Counted from the first letter of the stretch, positions 44,074 to 53,018 are shown. The stretch: DNA of 64,000 bases from Streptomyces sp. H27-H5 (GCF_026627505.1 NZ_JAPNLK010000039.1:17148-81147), one strand, 5' to 3'. Notes: a model not told the origin generated them from the letters alone. Numbers and translations: made by a program.

Positions 44074-45813
44074 ATGACGACGATCGACACCTGGCAGAGC
44101 CACCACCTGTTCCTGCACTCCACCGCCGAGGAGGCCGACGCGTTCCTGTTGCGGGACGTGGCCCCCTTGCTGGACGGCCTGGTGGCGGCCGGGGAGGCCG
44201 GAGGGTGGTTCTTCATCCGCTACGGGGAGGACGGCCCGCACCTGCGGATCCGGGTGCACGGCGCGGACCCGGCCGCGGCGGCGCGGCTGCCGGAGGAGTT
44301 GGCGCGGGCCGCGAAGGAGGTGCCCTCGGTGCCGGGCCCGTGGCCGTCCGCCCACGGGGAGGTGCGGTCCGTGCCGTACGTGCCCGAGACGGACCGGTAC
44401 GGCGGCCCGCTCGCGCTGCCGGTCGCCGAGGACGTCTTCGGCGCCTCCACCGGGGTGGTCGTCGAAGCCCTGCGGGAGGTAAGGGGCGGGGGCGGCGCGA
44501 CGCGGCTGGCGGTCGCGGCGGACCTGGCGCACGCGACGGCGTACGCGCTGGGCATGGGCGAACTCGCCGCGGCGCGCTGGCTGCGCGGGCACGCGGCCGG
44601 TTGGCGGTGGGTCACCGAGGTGCCGCTGCTGCCGGGCGCCTCGGTACACGCCCGGGTCAACTCCGTGTACTCGGCGCAGCGTTCGACGCTGGGGCGGCGC
44701 GCGGCGGACCTGCGTCGGCGGCTCGCGGACGGCACGGCGACGCCCTGGCTGCTCCGGTGGACGGACCGGGTCCGGGAGGCCGATGCGACGCTGCGGGCCG
44801 GCGGGGGGCCGGAGGCCCCGTACGCCTGGGTGTGGGCGTCGCAGCTCCACATGCTGTTCAACCGGCTCGGCGTCACCCCCGACGAGGAGCGTGCGGTGTG
44901 CCGGCTGGTCGCCCGCACCCTGCTGGAGACGACGGACGCGCAGACGACGGCATCGGGGACGACGGCCTCGGCGACGACGGACGAGCCGGTCGACTACTTC
45001 CCGTCCTCGCACACCGCGCCCGACTTCCGCTACCTGGAGCGCAGCAAGTTCCAGATCGGGCGCGGCGAGGACACGGCCCTGCGGCCGTCGGCGCCGCTCT
45101 CCCCGTCGGCGACCGGCCGGGCGGGGTGGGGAACGGCCGGGCCGGAGATCGCGCTGCCGACGGGTCCGCTGCCCGAGGTGTCGCTGCGCGAGGTCCTCGC
45201 GGGCCGGTCCTCGCTGCGCGGCGCGCTCACCGGGCCGCTCGACGCGGACACGCTGGGCGCGTTGCTGTGGCACTCCCTGTCCGAGAGCGGCCGCTCCGAG
45301 CAGCTCCTCGCGGACGGCTCGACCCGTTCCCTCGTCCACCGCCCCCACCCGAGCGCCGGCGCCCTGTACACCGCCCGGGTACGGCTGCTGGTCCTCGATA
45401 CGGCCGGGGTCCCCGCGGGCACCTGGGAGTGCGTGCCGGAGTCGCGGACGCTGCGCCGCGTGGGGCCGGTCCCCCCGGTGGAGGCGATCAAGGCGCTGTC
45501 GACGTACCTGTCCCGTCCCGCGCCGGACCCGGACTGGATCGGCATCGACGACGCGCCGGTGGTCCTGGCCGTCTACGCGGACCTCGGCCTGCTGCGGCGC
45601 CGCTACGGTCTGCGCGCCCTGCGGCTGGCCCTGCTGGAGACCGGCCACCTGACGCAGACGCTGCTGCTCACCGCGACGGCCCTGGGCCTGGCCGGGACCC
45701 CCCTCGGCGGCTTCCACGACGACCTGGCCCACGAACTCCTCGGCCTGGACGACCTCGAACAGCCGCTGCAGTACCTGCTCCCCCTCGGCCGGCGGCCCGG
45801 GGCCGGAAGCTGA
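44074..45813 (+). CDS. lazF: Bifunctional Glu-elimination / azoline dehydrogenase
   Basis: A 579-residue fusion. Residues 1 to about 290 are the SpaB-C/elimination domain (WQSHHLFLHSTAEEADAFLL, FIRYGEDGPHLRIRV) that removes the glutamyl ester to give dehydroalanine. Residues from about 320 to 579 are a SagB-type FMN nitroreductase (LREVLAGRSSLRGALTG, HPSAGALYTARV) that oxidises azolines to azoles. ATG at 44074 follows GAGGA. This split between LanB glutamylation (lazB) and elimination fused to dehydrogenase is diagnostic of lactazole clusters. It is the last gene of the operon before a 10-bp terminator stem. Confidence 0.93.
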   Translation: MTTIDTWQSHHLFLHSTAEEADAFLLRDVAPLLDGLVAAGEAGGWFFIRYGEDGPHLRIRVHGADPAAAARLPEELARAAKEVPSVPGPWPSAHGEVRSVPYVPETDRYGGPLALPVAEDVFGASTGVVVEALREVRGGGGATRLAVAADLAHATAYALGMGELAAARWLRGHAAGWRWVTEVPLLPGASVHARVNSVYSAQRSTLGRRAADLRRRLADGTATPWLLRWTDRVREADATLRAGGGPEAPYAWVWASQLHMLFNRLGVTPDEERAVCRLVARTLLETTDAQTTASGTTASATTDEPVDYFPSSHTAPDFRYLERSKFQIGRGEDTALRPSAPLSPSATGRAGWGTAGPEIALPTGPLPEVSLREVLAGRSSLRGALTGPLDADTLGALLWHSLSESGRSEQLLADGSTRSLVHRPHPSAGALYTARVRLLVLDTAGVPAGTWECVPESRTLRRVGPVPPVEAIKALSTYLSRPAPDPDWIGIDDAPVVLAVYADLGLLRRRYGLRALRLALLETGHLTQTLLLTATALGLAGTPLGGFHDDLAHELLGLDDLEQPLQYLLPLGRRPGAGS

Positions 45814-45842
45814 GCGCTGTCCCCACACCATCGGGGGAATCC

Positions 45843-45870
45843 CCCACCCGTCGTGCCGGGGACGGGTGGG
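45843..45870 (+). terminator. Terminator of the lactazole-type operon
   Basis: CCCACCCGTC (45843-45852) pairs perfectly with 45861-45870 around an 8-nt loop, 30 nt after the lazF stop. Confidence 0.75.
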
Positions 45871-45888
45871 ACACGCGATACTGGCCCC

Positions 45889-46254
45889 ATGGTCCAGCTG
45901 TCCTCTCCCGTCCCGCCGGCACCGGTCGGCGAAGTGCTCCGCTCGCGGTACGCCGGCCGCCTGCCCGGCTCCCTCGCCGAGCTGACGGGGCCCGTGCGCG
46001 GGCCGGTGGCGCTGCCGCCGCATGTCGCGTGGTCCGGGCTGCGGACGTACGACCTGGACCGCCCGCGCCAGCGGATGAGCCTGTACCGGACCGTCCTCGC
46101 CGAGGGCCGGCGCGAGGATCTGGTCGCCTTCCTGGAGCGGGACCTGCTGATCGCGCAGTGGCCCGTCCTGCGCACCCTGGTCAGCAGGCACGTCCGGCAG
46201 GTCTGGGAGGACCGCTTCCCCCAGCTCCCGACCCGGACCACCACGCTCGCGTGA
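45889..46254 (+). CDS. Small hypothetical protein paired with an AbiEii-like nucleotidyltransferase
   Basis: A 121-residue protein without a recognised domain; it is helical near the C-terminus (LERDLLIAQWPVLRTLVSRHV). ATG at 45889 has GATACT six nt earlier and no ribosome site, so it may be made from a leaderless transcript starting at the ATG. Its stop overlaps the start of the nucleotidyltransferase by 4 nt (GTGA). The position fits an antitoxin or partner of that toxin, but this is inferred from context. Confidence 0.65.
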   Translation: MVQLSSPVPPAPVGEVLRSRYAGRLPGSLAELTGPVRGPVALPPHVAWSGLRTYDLDRPRQRMSLYRTVLAEGRREDLVAFLERDLLIAQWPVLRTLVSRHVRQVWEDRFPQLPTRTTTLA

Positions 46255-46910
46255 ACCTCAGCGGGCTGCACCGCCGACTCCTCGCCGACGTCATCGCCAT
46301 CGGTTCCCCGTACCCGCTCGTCCTCACGGGTGGTTACGCGGTGCAGGCCCATGGGCTCGTCGACCGGCTCAGCCAGGACCTCGACGTCGCCACCGAGAAC
46401 CCGGCCCCCATGGAGGACATCGCCGCCGACCTGGTCCACGAGCTGACCAAGCGCGGCTGGGCCGTGGAGGTGGTCGCCGTGGACCCGCTCGCCGCCCGCC
46501 TCATGGTCACCGACCCCGCCGACGGCGCGCGGTGCGAGGTGGACGTCCTCAAGGAGAACCTCTGGTCCGCGCCCGAGGACACCGAGTACGGACCGGTCCT
46601 CGCCCTCGACGACGTGATCGGCACCAAGGTGCGCGCCCTGGCCGACCGGGGCGCACCGCGCGACCTCATCGACGTACAGGCGGCCCACCGCCTGCGCCGG
46701 CACGACCTGGGCGAACTGGAGCGTCTGGGCGCGCGGCACGGGCGCGACGAGTTCCGCCTCGACGACCTCCGGGACCGGCTGGCCGGCTCCGAGTGGTACG
46801 ACGACGAGGAGTTCGCCGAGTACGGTCTCGACGCGGACGCCATCGCCGACCTGCGCGAGTGGGCCCGGCGGTGGGTCATCGACCTCGAAGGCCGCCTCAC
46901 GGACGACTGA
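46251..46910 (+). CDS. Nucleotidyltransferase, AbiEii/AbiGii toxin family
   Basis: A 219-residue protein with the minimal nucleotidyltransferase signature PLVLTGGYAVQAHG followed by DRLSQDLDVAT (GG and D-x-D residues). The C-terminus is helical. Family members of the AbiE type transfer NMPs onto a target such as tRNA or a protein, and act as toxins held by a cognate partner. GTG at 46251 overlaps the upstream gene by 4 nt. Its closeness to the thiopeptide cluster may be accidental or may serve as a maintenance module. Confidence 0.82.
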   Translation: MNLSGLHRRLLADVIAIGSPYPLVLTGGYAVQAHGLVDRLSQDLDVATENPAPMEDIAADLVHELTKRGWAVEVVAVDPLAARLMVTDPADGARCEVDVLKENLWSAPEDTEYGPVLALDDVIGTKVRALADRGAPRDLIDVQAAHRLRRHDLGELERLGARHGRDEFRLDDLRDRLAGSEWYDDEEFAEYGLDADAIADLREWARRWVIDLEGRLTDD

Positions 46911-47090
46911 CCGGCCCGCCGCACGACCGGGCGGAGCGCGTCGCACGCGGGACCGGGGCCGGGCCGCGTCGTTCACCCCGTGAAGGCGGCGAGGGTCTCA
47001 CGAACCGGTCGGCGTCGTCGATCCCTCGCCCACCGCATGCAGCGCGACCGCCTCGGGGACGCCGGCTGAGGTCGACGGCCGGGGCGGCCC

Positions 47091-47642
47091 TCAGTGCTCC
47101 GCGTCGACCGGGCAGGCGGCGTCGGCGGCCGCCTCCACGAGGTTCTTCTCCAGGCGTTCGAGGGTGTACAGGGCAGCCGCGCGCTCGTCGTCCGTGAGGC
47201 CGGCCGTCGAGATGTCCTCCAGTTGGGTCCAGACCTCTTCGACCTGACGGCGCAGGGCGTGGCTCGCCGCCGTCGGCTCGATGAGCGACGCGCGCTTGTC
47301 GGTGGGCGAGGGCCGGCGGCGGACGAAGCCGGACTGTTCCAGGCGGCGGACGGTACGGGTCATGGTGGCCGCGTCGGAGTCCATCAGCCGCACCAGGTCG
47401 ATCTGCCGCTGGGGACCGCGTTCCCACAGGTGCATCATGACCAGCTCCTGGCCCGGGTGAAGGCCGATGCGGCGCAGCAGCTGGCCGGCGAACATGCGGT
47501 GCAGGCGGGCCAGCCGGAAGATCGCGTGACTGACGGGTCCGCCGCCGGCCGCCGCCGGCATCGGCACGGTGGCCTCCTGCTGCGCCACCACGGGCCTGGT
47601 GGCCTCGGGCTTGTCTCCGGCGTCCGGCGTGGGCTGCGTCAT
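47091..47642 (-). CDS. MarR-family transcriptional regulator
   Basis: A 183-residue regulator: a disordered N-terminus of about 40 residues, then a MarR winged helix (RQIDLVRLMDSDAATMTRTVRRLEQSGFVRRRPSPTDKR). It is divergent from the alkene-reductase gene with 293 nt between, where two tandem 17-bp sites lie. It probably represses the downstream oxidoreductases and responds to an electrophile or phenolic ligand. Confidence 0.92.
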   Translation of the reverse strand: MTQPTPDAGDKPEATRPVVAQQEATVPMPAAAGGGPVSHAIFRLARLHRMFAGQLLRRIGLHPGQELVMMHLWERGPQRQIDLVRLMDSDAATMTRTVRRLEQSGFVRRRPSPTDKRASLIEPTAASHALRRQVEEVWTQLEDISTAGLTDDERAAALYTLERLEKNLVEAAADAACPVDAEH

Positions 47643-47827
47643 CGTCTTCCTCCCCGTACCGCTCGGTTGGCTTTACTGCCCGGTCAAGGTAACCCTACCG
47701 CCACCTGAAGCCGGCGGCGCCACTCCGATGCCCTCTTGAATATGCCCAGTTCAGAGCACATCTCCCTGAGCCGTTGCCGGCAGATCACCCCTCTCGCCCG
47801 TGACTCCGGGGAATAGATCCGGGCTGG

Positions 47828-47865
47828 TTACTTGTTCGGACAGGTGATTTACTTGTTCAGACAGG
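47828..47865. promoter_or_regulatory. Two tandem operator-like sites, 21 bp apart
   Basis: TTACTTGTTCGGACAGG (47828-47844) and TTACTTGTTCAGACAGG (47849-47865) are near-identical direct repeats with a 21-bp period, two DNA turns. Each is a near-palindrome ACTTGT-N4-ACAGGT/C. They sit between the MarR gene and the alkene-reductase gene, about 71-108 nt upstream of the latter's ATG. Confidence 0.65.
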
Positions 47866-47935
47866 CAACTGCATGGACGCGGGCACCCTGCCGTGCCCGT
47901 GGCATGCGGCACCACCCACTCCGAGGGGACTCGAC

Positions 47936-49015
47936 ATGACCACCGCGACCACCGCGTTCGATCCGATCGACCTGGGCGGCAAGCGCCTCGCCAGCCGCAT
48001 CGTGATGGCTCCGATGACCCGCAGCCGCGCCCACGGGGCCGGCGCGGAACCGACGGAGCTGATGGCGACGTACTACGCGCAGCGCGCCTCGGCCGGGCTG
48101 ATCGTCACCGAGGGCATCCAGCCCTCGCCGGTCGGCCAGGGCTACCCCGACACCCCCGGCCTGCACACCGCCGGCCAGGTACGGGCATGGCGGAAGGTGA
48201 CCGACGCCGTGCACGACGCGGGCGGCGTGATCTTCGCCCAGCTCATGCACACCGGGCGGATCGGCCACCCGAGCCTGCTGCCCGACGGCCTGGTGCCGGT
48301 GGCGCCCTCCGCGGTGACCGCCAAGGGCCGGGTCTTCACCCACGAAGGGCCCAAGGAGTTCGTGACGCCGAAGGAGCTGGGCGACGCCGAGATCCGGCAG
48401 ACCATCGCCGACTTCGCCGCCGCGGCGCGCCACGCGATCGAGGCCGGGTTCGACGGCGTGGAACTCCACGGCGCCAACGGCTACCTGATCCACCAGTTCC
48501 TCTCCGACCACACCAACCGGCGCACCGACGCGTGGGGCGGTGACATCGAGGGCCGGATCCGTTTCGCCGTCGAGGTCGTCACCGCCGTGGTGGAAGCGAT
48601 CGGCGCACAGCGCGTCGGCCTGCGGATCTCGCCCGGAAACCAGTACAACGACATGTCCGAGACCGACCCCGGCGAGGTCCACGAGGCGCTCCTGAGGCGG
48701 ATCGCCGGGCTGGACCTGGCCTATCTGCACCTGCTGGAGGGCCCCGACCCCGAGGCGGCGCCGCGGCTGCGCAAGGCGTGGCCCGGCACGTTCGTCCTCA
48801 ATCCCTTCACCCACCCGGACGTCACCGGCCCTGACGCGCTCAAGCTGATCGAGGACGGGAGCGCGGACATGGTGGCCTACGGCGCCCTCTTCCTGGCCAA
48901 CCCCGACCTTCCCCGCCGCCTCGCCGCGGGCGGCCCGTTCAACACTGCGGACCAGTCCACCTTCTACGGCGGCGACCACCGCGGCTACACCGACTACCCC
49001 ACCCTCAACGGCTGA
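47936..49015 (+). CDS. Alkene reductase (Old Yellow Enzyme family)
   Basis: A 359-residue FMN-dependent OYE-family protein (NemA-like). The start FDPIDLGGKRLASRIVMAPMTRSRAHG, the substrate His/Asn of GVELHGANGYLIHQFLSD, and the ending FLANPDLPRRLAAGGP are family hallmarks. It reduces activated alkenes or electrophiles with NADPH. ATG at 47936 follows GAGGGGA; upstream in-frame starts are avoided because the MarR operator precedes. It heads a two-gene unit with the quinone oxidoreductase. Confidence 0.93.
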   Translation: MTTATTAFDPIDLGGKRLASRIVMAPMTRSRAHGAGAEPTELMATYYAQRASAGLIVTEGIQPSPVGQGYPDTPGLHTAGQVRAWRKVTDAVHDAGGVIFAQLMHTGRIGHPSLLPDGLVPVAPSAVTAKGRVFTHEGPKEFVTPKELGDAEIRQTIADFAAAARHAIEAGFDGVELHGANGYLIHQFLSDHTNRRTDAWGGDIEGRIRFAVEVVTAVVEAIGAQRVGLRISPGNQYNDMSETDPGEVHEALLRRIAGLDLAYLHLLEGPDPEAAPRLRKAWPGTFVLNPFTHPDVTGPDALKLIEDGSADMVAYGALFLANPDLPRRLAAGGPFNTADQSTFYGGDHRGYTDYPTLNG

Positions 49016-49060
49016 CGCCCCCGCCAGTCGTCGACCACGCCTTCACCCGGGAGTTCACGG

Positions 49061-49966
49061 ATGTCCCAAGCGATCACCTTCTCCGAGTACGGCACGTCCG
49101 ACGTGCTGCGGCTGTCGGAGGTCACCCCTCCGGAGCCCGGTCCCGGCCAGGTCCGCATCCGCGTGCGGGCCGCGTCCGTCAACCCGCTCGACATCAAGAT
49201 CCGGTCCGGACTGATGGCCGGCAACGCCCCGGCCCGCTTCCCCGTGATCCCCGGCCTGGACGCGGCCGGCGTCGTCGACGCCGTCGGCGAAGGAGCCGCG
49301 GCGTCCGTGGGCGATGCGGTGCTCGGTTCGGCCGCGGGCGGCAGCTACGGCGAGTACGCCCTGCTCGACCGGCCGGTGGCCAAGCCCGACGCCCTCGACT
49401 GGGACGTCGCCTCCTCGCTCGTCACGGTCGGCCTCACCGCCGCCCGTGTCCTGGCGGAACTGGACGTACGGGCCGGACAGACCCTGCTCGTCCACGGCGC
49501 CGCGGGCAGCGTGGGCATCATCGCGGCCCAACTCGCCGTCGCCCGGGACATCACCGTCGTCGGAACGGTCGGCGAGCACGACATCGACCGACTGACCGCG
49601 CTCGGAGCGAAGGCCGTCCGCTACGGCGACGGCTGGGTGGAGCGGGTGAAGGCCGCGGCCCCGCAGGGCGTCGACTCCGTCTTCGACGCCTCGGGCGCCG
49701 GCGTACTGGCCGAGTCCGTCACCCTGACCGGCGACAACACGCGCGTCGTCACCATCGCCGACATGGCCGCCGCACGGCACGGCGTCCGCTTCAGCGCGGG
49801 CGGCGGCGAAAGTGCCGGAGCCTCCCTGGCGGAGCTGGTCGCCCTGGCCGCCGGCGGTCGGCTCACCGTCCCGATCTGGCGCACCTACCCCCTCGCGGAG
49901 GCCGCGCGGGCGCACGCCGACCTGGAAGCCCACCTCAACCGGGGCAAGGCCGTCCTGCTGCCCTGA
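49061..49966 (+). CDS. NADP-dependent quinone/alcohol oxidoreductase (MDR family)
   Basis: A 301-residue medium-chain dehydrogenase, zinc-free and QOR-like. Recognisable parts are FSEYGTSDVLRLSEVTPP, PGQVRIRVRAASVNPLD, PGLDAAGVVDAVGEG and the NADPH fold VHGAAGSVGIIAAQLAV. It reduces quinones or enones. The spacing of 45 nt to the alkene reductase suggests one transcript under the MarR control, an electrophile-defence pair. Confidence 0.92.
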   Translation: MSQAITFSEYGTSDVLRLSEVTPPEPGPGQVRIRVRAASVNPLDIKIRSGLMAGNAPARFPVIPGLDAAGVVDAVGEGAAASVGDAVLGSAAGGSYGEYALLDRPVAKPDALDWDVASSLVTVGLTAARVLAELDVRAGQTLLVHGAAGSVGIIAAQLAVARDITVVGTVGEHDIDRLTALGAKAVRYGDGWVERVKAAAPQGVDSVFDASGAGVLAESVTLTGDNTRVVTIADMAAARHGVRFSAGGGESAGASLAELVALAAGGRLTVPIWRTYPLAEAARAHADLEAHLNRGKAVLLP

Positions 49967-49974
49967 CCTCCGAA

Positions 49975-50005
49975 GGCCGCCGCCCCGCCCGCTCGGGCGG
50001 CGGCC
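49975..50005. terminator. Bidirectional terminator
   Basis: GGCCGCCGCCC (49975-49985) pairs perfectly with 49995-50005 around a 9-nt loop between the convergent quinone oxidoreductase and DUF3515 genes. Confidence 0.8.
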
Positions 50006-50026
50006 CCGGGGCCGGACCGCCGGCCG

Positions 50027-50518
50027 TCAGGTGTCGCTCGTCGACAGGCATCGGGTCTTCCGGGCGAGGCCGCCCAAGGCGTCGTTGATGGTGACCAGGG
50101 CGTCGCCCGCGGGCCGGGAGCCGCCCGCGAACGCGACCTCGACGGCGGGTTCGCGCCCGTACGTGGTGAACACCCACGCCCCGTCCCGCTCGACCCCGGC
50201 GTCGTCGAGGACCCAGTCGAAGCCGTTGACGTTCACACAGGTGTCGATGGTCGGGGCGAGGGGTTCCACGCCGCAGCGCAGCACGACGGCCCTGTCGCCC
50301 CACCCGGCGGCCCCCGCGCCGTCGACGTCGTCGCGGCCATGTCCCATGAGGGTCTCGGGAAGGCGCGCGACCACGTCCGAGCAGGGAGCGGTCCGGGCGA
50401 AGGGCCCCGCCGGCACGCTGTAGTCGGCGCGGGCGTACACGGCGACGGCGACGCAGAGGGACGCGGCGGCCACGGCGCACACGAGCGGTCCGCGTCTCTT
50501 CGTCCGTCCCATCCCCAT
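50027..50518 (-). CDS. DUF3515-family membrane-anchored protein
   Basis: A 163-residue protein with an N-terminal hydrophobic anchor (PLVCAVAAASLCVAVAVYA) and then the DUF3515 pattern: C near GPFARTAPCSDVVARLP, WGDRAVVLRCGVEP, TCVNVNGFDWVLDD and FTTYGREPAVEVAFAGG. The Cys residues are likely disulfide-paired outside the membrane. Function unknown. The start chosen is the second of two close ATGs on the minus strand; a longer form beginning at 50557 is possible. Confidence 0.85.
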   Translation of the reverse strand: MGMGRTKRRGPLVCAVAAASLCVAVAVYARADYSVPAGPFARTAPCSDVVARLPETLMGHGRDDVDGAGAAGWGDRAVVLRCGVEPLAPTIDTCVNVNGFDWVLDDAGVERDGAWVFTTYGREPAVEVAFAGGSRPAGDALVTINDALGGLARKTRCLSTSDT

Positions 50519-50591
50519 GCCCGCCACGGTAGTTCGCGCCCGCGACGGCCACCTCACCGCCCCCGGCCGCCACGTGGCGCGGCCGGTCGCG

Positions 50592-51842
50592 TCACGCGTG
50601 GTCGCGGGCCGGTTCCCGCCCGGGGCGTGGTGTGCGGTCGTGTCGGGGAAGCAGGAACGGGGTCGTCAGCATGAGGAGACCGGCGATCGCGATCGCCGTG
50701 CGCGGGCCGGTGACGGCCGCCAGCAGGCCCCACAGCGCGGTCAGGAGGGCGACGGTGGCCTTGCTGGTGACCGACCACGCGGCGAGGGTACGGACGACCC
50801 GGTCCGCCGGGGTCCGTTCGAGCCGGTAGGTGGCGAACACCGGGTTGAACACCCCCATGCAGGTGATCAGCCCGAGCTCGACGGCCATGAGGAACACCAG
50901 CCCGGCTGCGCCGGGGCCGACGAAGGCCGTCCCGAGCGACCAGCAGGCCCGCAGTGTCCCGGCGGTGCGCATGACCGCGTGCCGGCCGAACCGGGCGACG
51001 AGCCAGGGGGCCGGCCGTGAGCCGATCAGTCCGCCGACGCAGGGCACGGCGAAGGCGAGGGCGTACTGCCAGGGCGCGAACCCGAGCGGGCCGAGCATGA
51101 GCACGGCGAGCAGCGGCGAGGTCGCCATGATCAGGCCGCTGACGAGGACCGTGTTGAGGAACAGCGGGCGCAGTGCGGAGTCGGTCAGGATGTACCGCCA
51201 CCCTTCGAACAGGTCGCCGACGCGCGACCGGGACGGCGCCTGGCCGGCGGGTGCGGGGCGCGCCTCCGGGCCGCCCATCGCGCGGATCCCCGCCGCCGAG
51301 AGCAGGTGGCTGATCGCGTTGGCGACCACGGTCACCACCGGGCCGAACGCGGCGATCGCGGCCCCGCCGAGCGGGGGGCCGAGCATGGTGGCGGTCCAGG
51401 TCGTGGACTCGAAGCGGCCGTTCGCGACGAGCAGGTCGTCCGGCCGCACGAGCGCCTTCACGCACGCGCCGGCGGCCGCCGTGAAGGCGATGTCGGCCGC
51501 GCCCACGACGATCGCCACGACCAGGAGCTGGGGAAAGGAGAGCCGACCGAGCGCGAACGCCGCGGGCACGCTCATCAACGCCGTGAAGCGGACCAGGTCC
51601 ATCGCGACCATCACGGGCCGTTTGCGGCGGAACTCCAGCCACGGGCCGAGCGGCAGCGCCAGCGCCGCGCCGACCGCAAGTCCGGCGGCCGCCAGCAACG
51701 AGACCTGGGTCGGTCCGGCGTGCAGGACGAGGATCGCGATCAGGGGGAACGCGTCGAACGCGAGCCATGTGCCGAGGGTGCTGATCGCGTACGCCGCCCA
51801 GAGCCACCCGAACGGCCGGCCGAGCGACCGTCCACCCGCCAT
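50592..51842 (-). CDS. MFS transporter
   Basis: A 416-residue major facilitator. The N-terminal LWAAYAISTLGTWLAFDAFPLIAILVL and the EFRRKRPVMVAMDLVRF motif after helix 3 place it with MFS_3 drug/siderophore-exporter-like permeases. ATG at 51842 follows GAGGGG. It is divergent from a LysR gene with two strong inverted repeats between, so it is a plausible LysR target. Confidence 0.9.
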   Translation of the reverse strand: MAGGRSLGRPFGWLWAAYAISTLGTWLAFDAFPLIAILVLHAGPTQVSLLAAAGLAVGAALALPLGPWLEFRRKRPVMVAMDLVRFTALMSVPAAFALGRLSFPQLLVVAIVVGAADIAFTAAAGACVKALVRPDDLLVANGRFESTTWTATMLGPPLGGAAIAAFGPVVTVVANAISHLLSAAGIRAMGGPEARPAPAGQAPSRSRVGDLFEGWRYILTDSALRPLFLNTVLVSGLIMATSPLLAVLMLGPLGFAPWQYALAFAVPCVGGLIGSRPAPWLVARFGRHAVMRTAGTLRACWSLGTAFVGPGAAGLVFLMAVELGLITCMGVFNPVFATYRLERTPADRVVRTLAAWSVTSKATVALLTALWGLLAAVTGPRTAIAIAGLLMLTTPFLLPRHDRTPRPGREPARDHA

Positions 51843-51912
51843 GATCGACCCACCCCTCGCCCGCCGTGGAACACCCTCGTGTTGACCGGAGGAATCAAAG
51901 CGAGGGACACAC

Positions 51913-51960
51913 CGGCGGGTCAAACAACCCGCCGACCGGCGCTCACAACCACGCGTTGTG
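51913..51960. promoter_or_regulatory. Two inverted repeats between divergent MFS and LysR genes
   Basis: CGGCGGGT (51913-51920) pairs with ACCCGCCG (51927-51934), and CACAAC (51944-51949) pairs with GTTGTG (51955-51960) around a 5-nt centre. The second is a 17-bp dyad of the size typical of LysR-type sites; the first may be another half-site or an RNA hairpin in the MFS leader. Confidence 0.55.
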
Positions 51961-52045
51961 CGACTGGCCAGGGCCTGGGTCCCGTCGTCGAAGTGGCGCG
52001 GCGGGTCAGGCGAAACGTGGACGACAGGGCCTAGGGTGGGTCGGC

Positions 52046-53011
52046 GTGAATCTCGATGCCGTACGCACCTTCGTGGCCATTGCTGACGCGGGCCGCTTCC
52101 AGCGGGCCGCCGACGACCTGTCGATCACCCAGCAGGCCGTGTCCAAGCGCGTCACCGCCCTGGAGAGGGATCTCGGGGTGCGGCTCTTCATCCGCGCCCC
52201 GCAGGGGGTCCGGCTCACCGTCGACGGGCAGGCCTTCCTGCCGCACGCGCGCGCTCTCCTGCTCGCCGCCGAGCGGGCGGCGGATTCCGTGCGTCCGGGC
52301 CGCCGCGCCCTGCGCGTCGACGTGATCAACCGGCGGATCGCTCCCGCGCGACTGCTGCGCGCGTTCCACAGCGCGCATCCGGAGGGCGAACTCGACGTCG
52401 TGACCAACCTCCTCGACGCCGACTCGGCGATCACCGCCGTCCTGTCGGGCACGATCGACGCCACCTCCCGCGCCCTCACGATGCCGACCCGGGAGCTTCC
52501 CGAGGGCGTCGAGAGCGCCCGTGTCCTCGACGACCGTCTCCAGCTCCTCACCGGGCCGGGTCACCCCCTGGCGGGCGTCGGCGCGGTCACGCCCGCCGAA
52601 CTCGCCCGGTACAAGATCTGGATGCCGGGCATCGTTCCCGGCACCGAATGGGCCGCGTACTACGACGAGCTCTCGGCCGAGTTCGGGCTCACCATCGACA
52701 CGATCGGCCCCAACTTCGGCTCCGACGCCCTCCTGGAGGCGATCGCCGGCTCCTCGACGCTGGCGACCTTCGTCGGTGAGGAGGACCCGCTCGTGGGCCC
52801 CGCCCACCACGACCTGCGGCGCATCGAGGTGCGGGACCCGACACCGGTGTACCCGCACTCGCTGGTGTGGCTCGGCGACAACCCGCATCCCGCGCTCGCC
52901 ATGCTCCGCGACCACCTGCGGTCCACCCGGCCCGACCGCTCCGACGCCGCGATCTGGACGCCGACGTGGGCTCGGGAACGGCACCCCGGACACCGCGCCT
53001 CCCGGGTGTGA
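52046..53011 (+). CDS. LysR-family transcriptional regulator
   Basis: A 321-residue LysR protein. GTG at 52046 is chosen because the LysR helix-turn-helix (TFVAIADAGRFQRAADDLSITQQ-AVSKRVTALERDLGVRLF) begins right after it. The C-terminal periplasmic-binding-like domain binds an effector. It is divergent from the MFS exporter and probably controls it and itself, possibly in response to the exported compound. Confidence 0.92.
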   Translation: MNLDAVRTFVAIADAGRFQRAADDLSITQQAVSKRVTALERDLGVRLFIRAPQGVRLTVDGQAFLPHARALLLAAERAADSVRPGRRALRVDVINRRIAPARLLRAFHSAHPEGELDVVTNLLDADSAITAVLSGTIDATSRALTMPTRELPEGVESARVLDDRLQLLTGPGHPLAGVGAVTPAELARYKIWMPGIVPGTEWAAYYDELSAEFGLTIDTIGPNFGSDALLEAIAGSSTLATFVGEEDPLVGPAHHDLRRIEVRDPTPVYPHSLVWLGDNPHPALAMLRDHLRSTRPDRSDAAIWTPTWARERHPGHRASRV

Positions 53012-53018
53012 GGCGCGT

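Noticed and set aside
47091..49966. MarR/OYE/QOR unit as part of the thiopeptide cluster
   Set aside because: The laz operon ends at its own terminator and a separate gene pair intervenes; the unit looks like ordinary electrophile defence.
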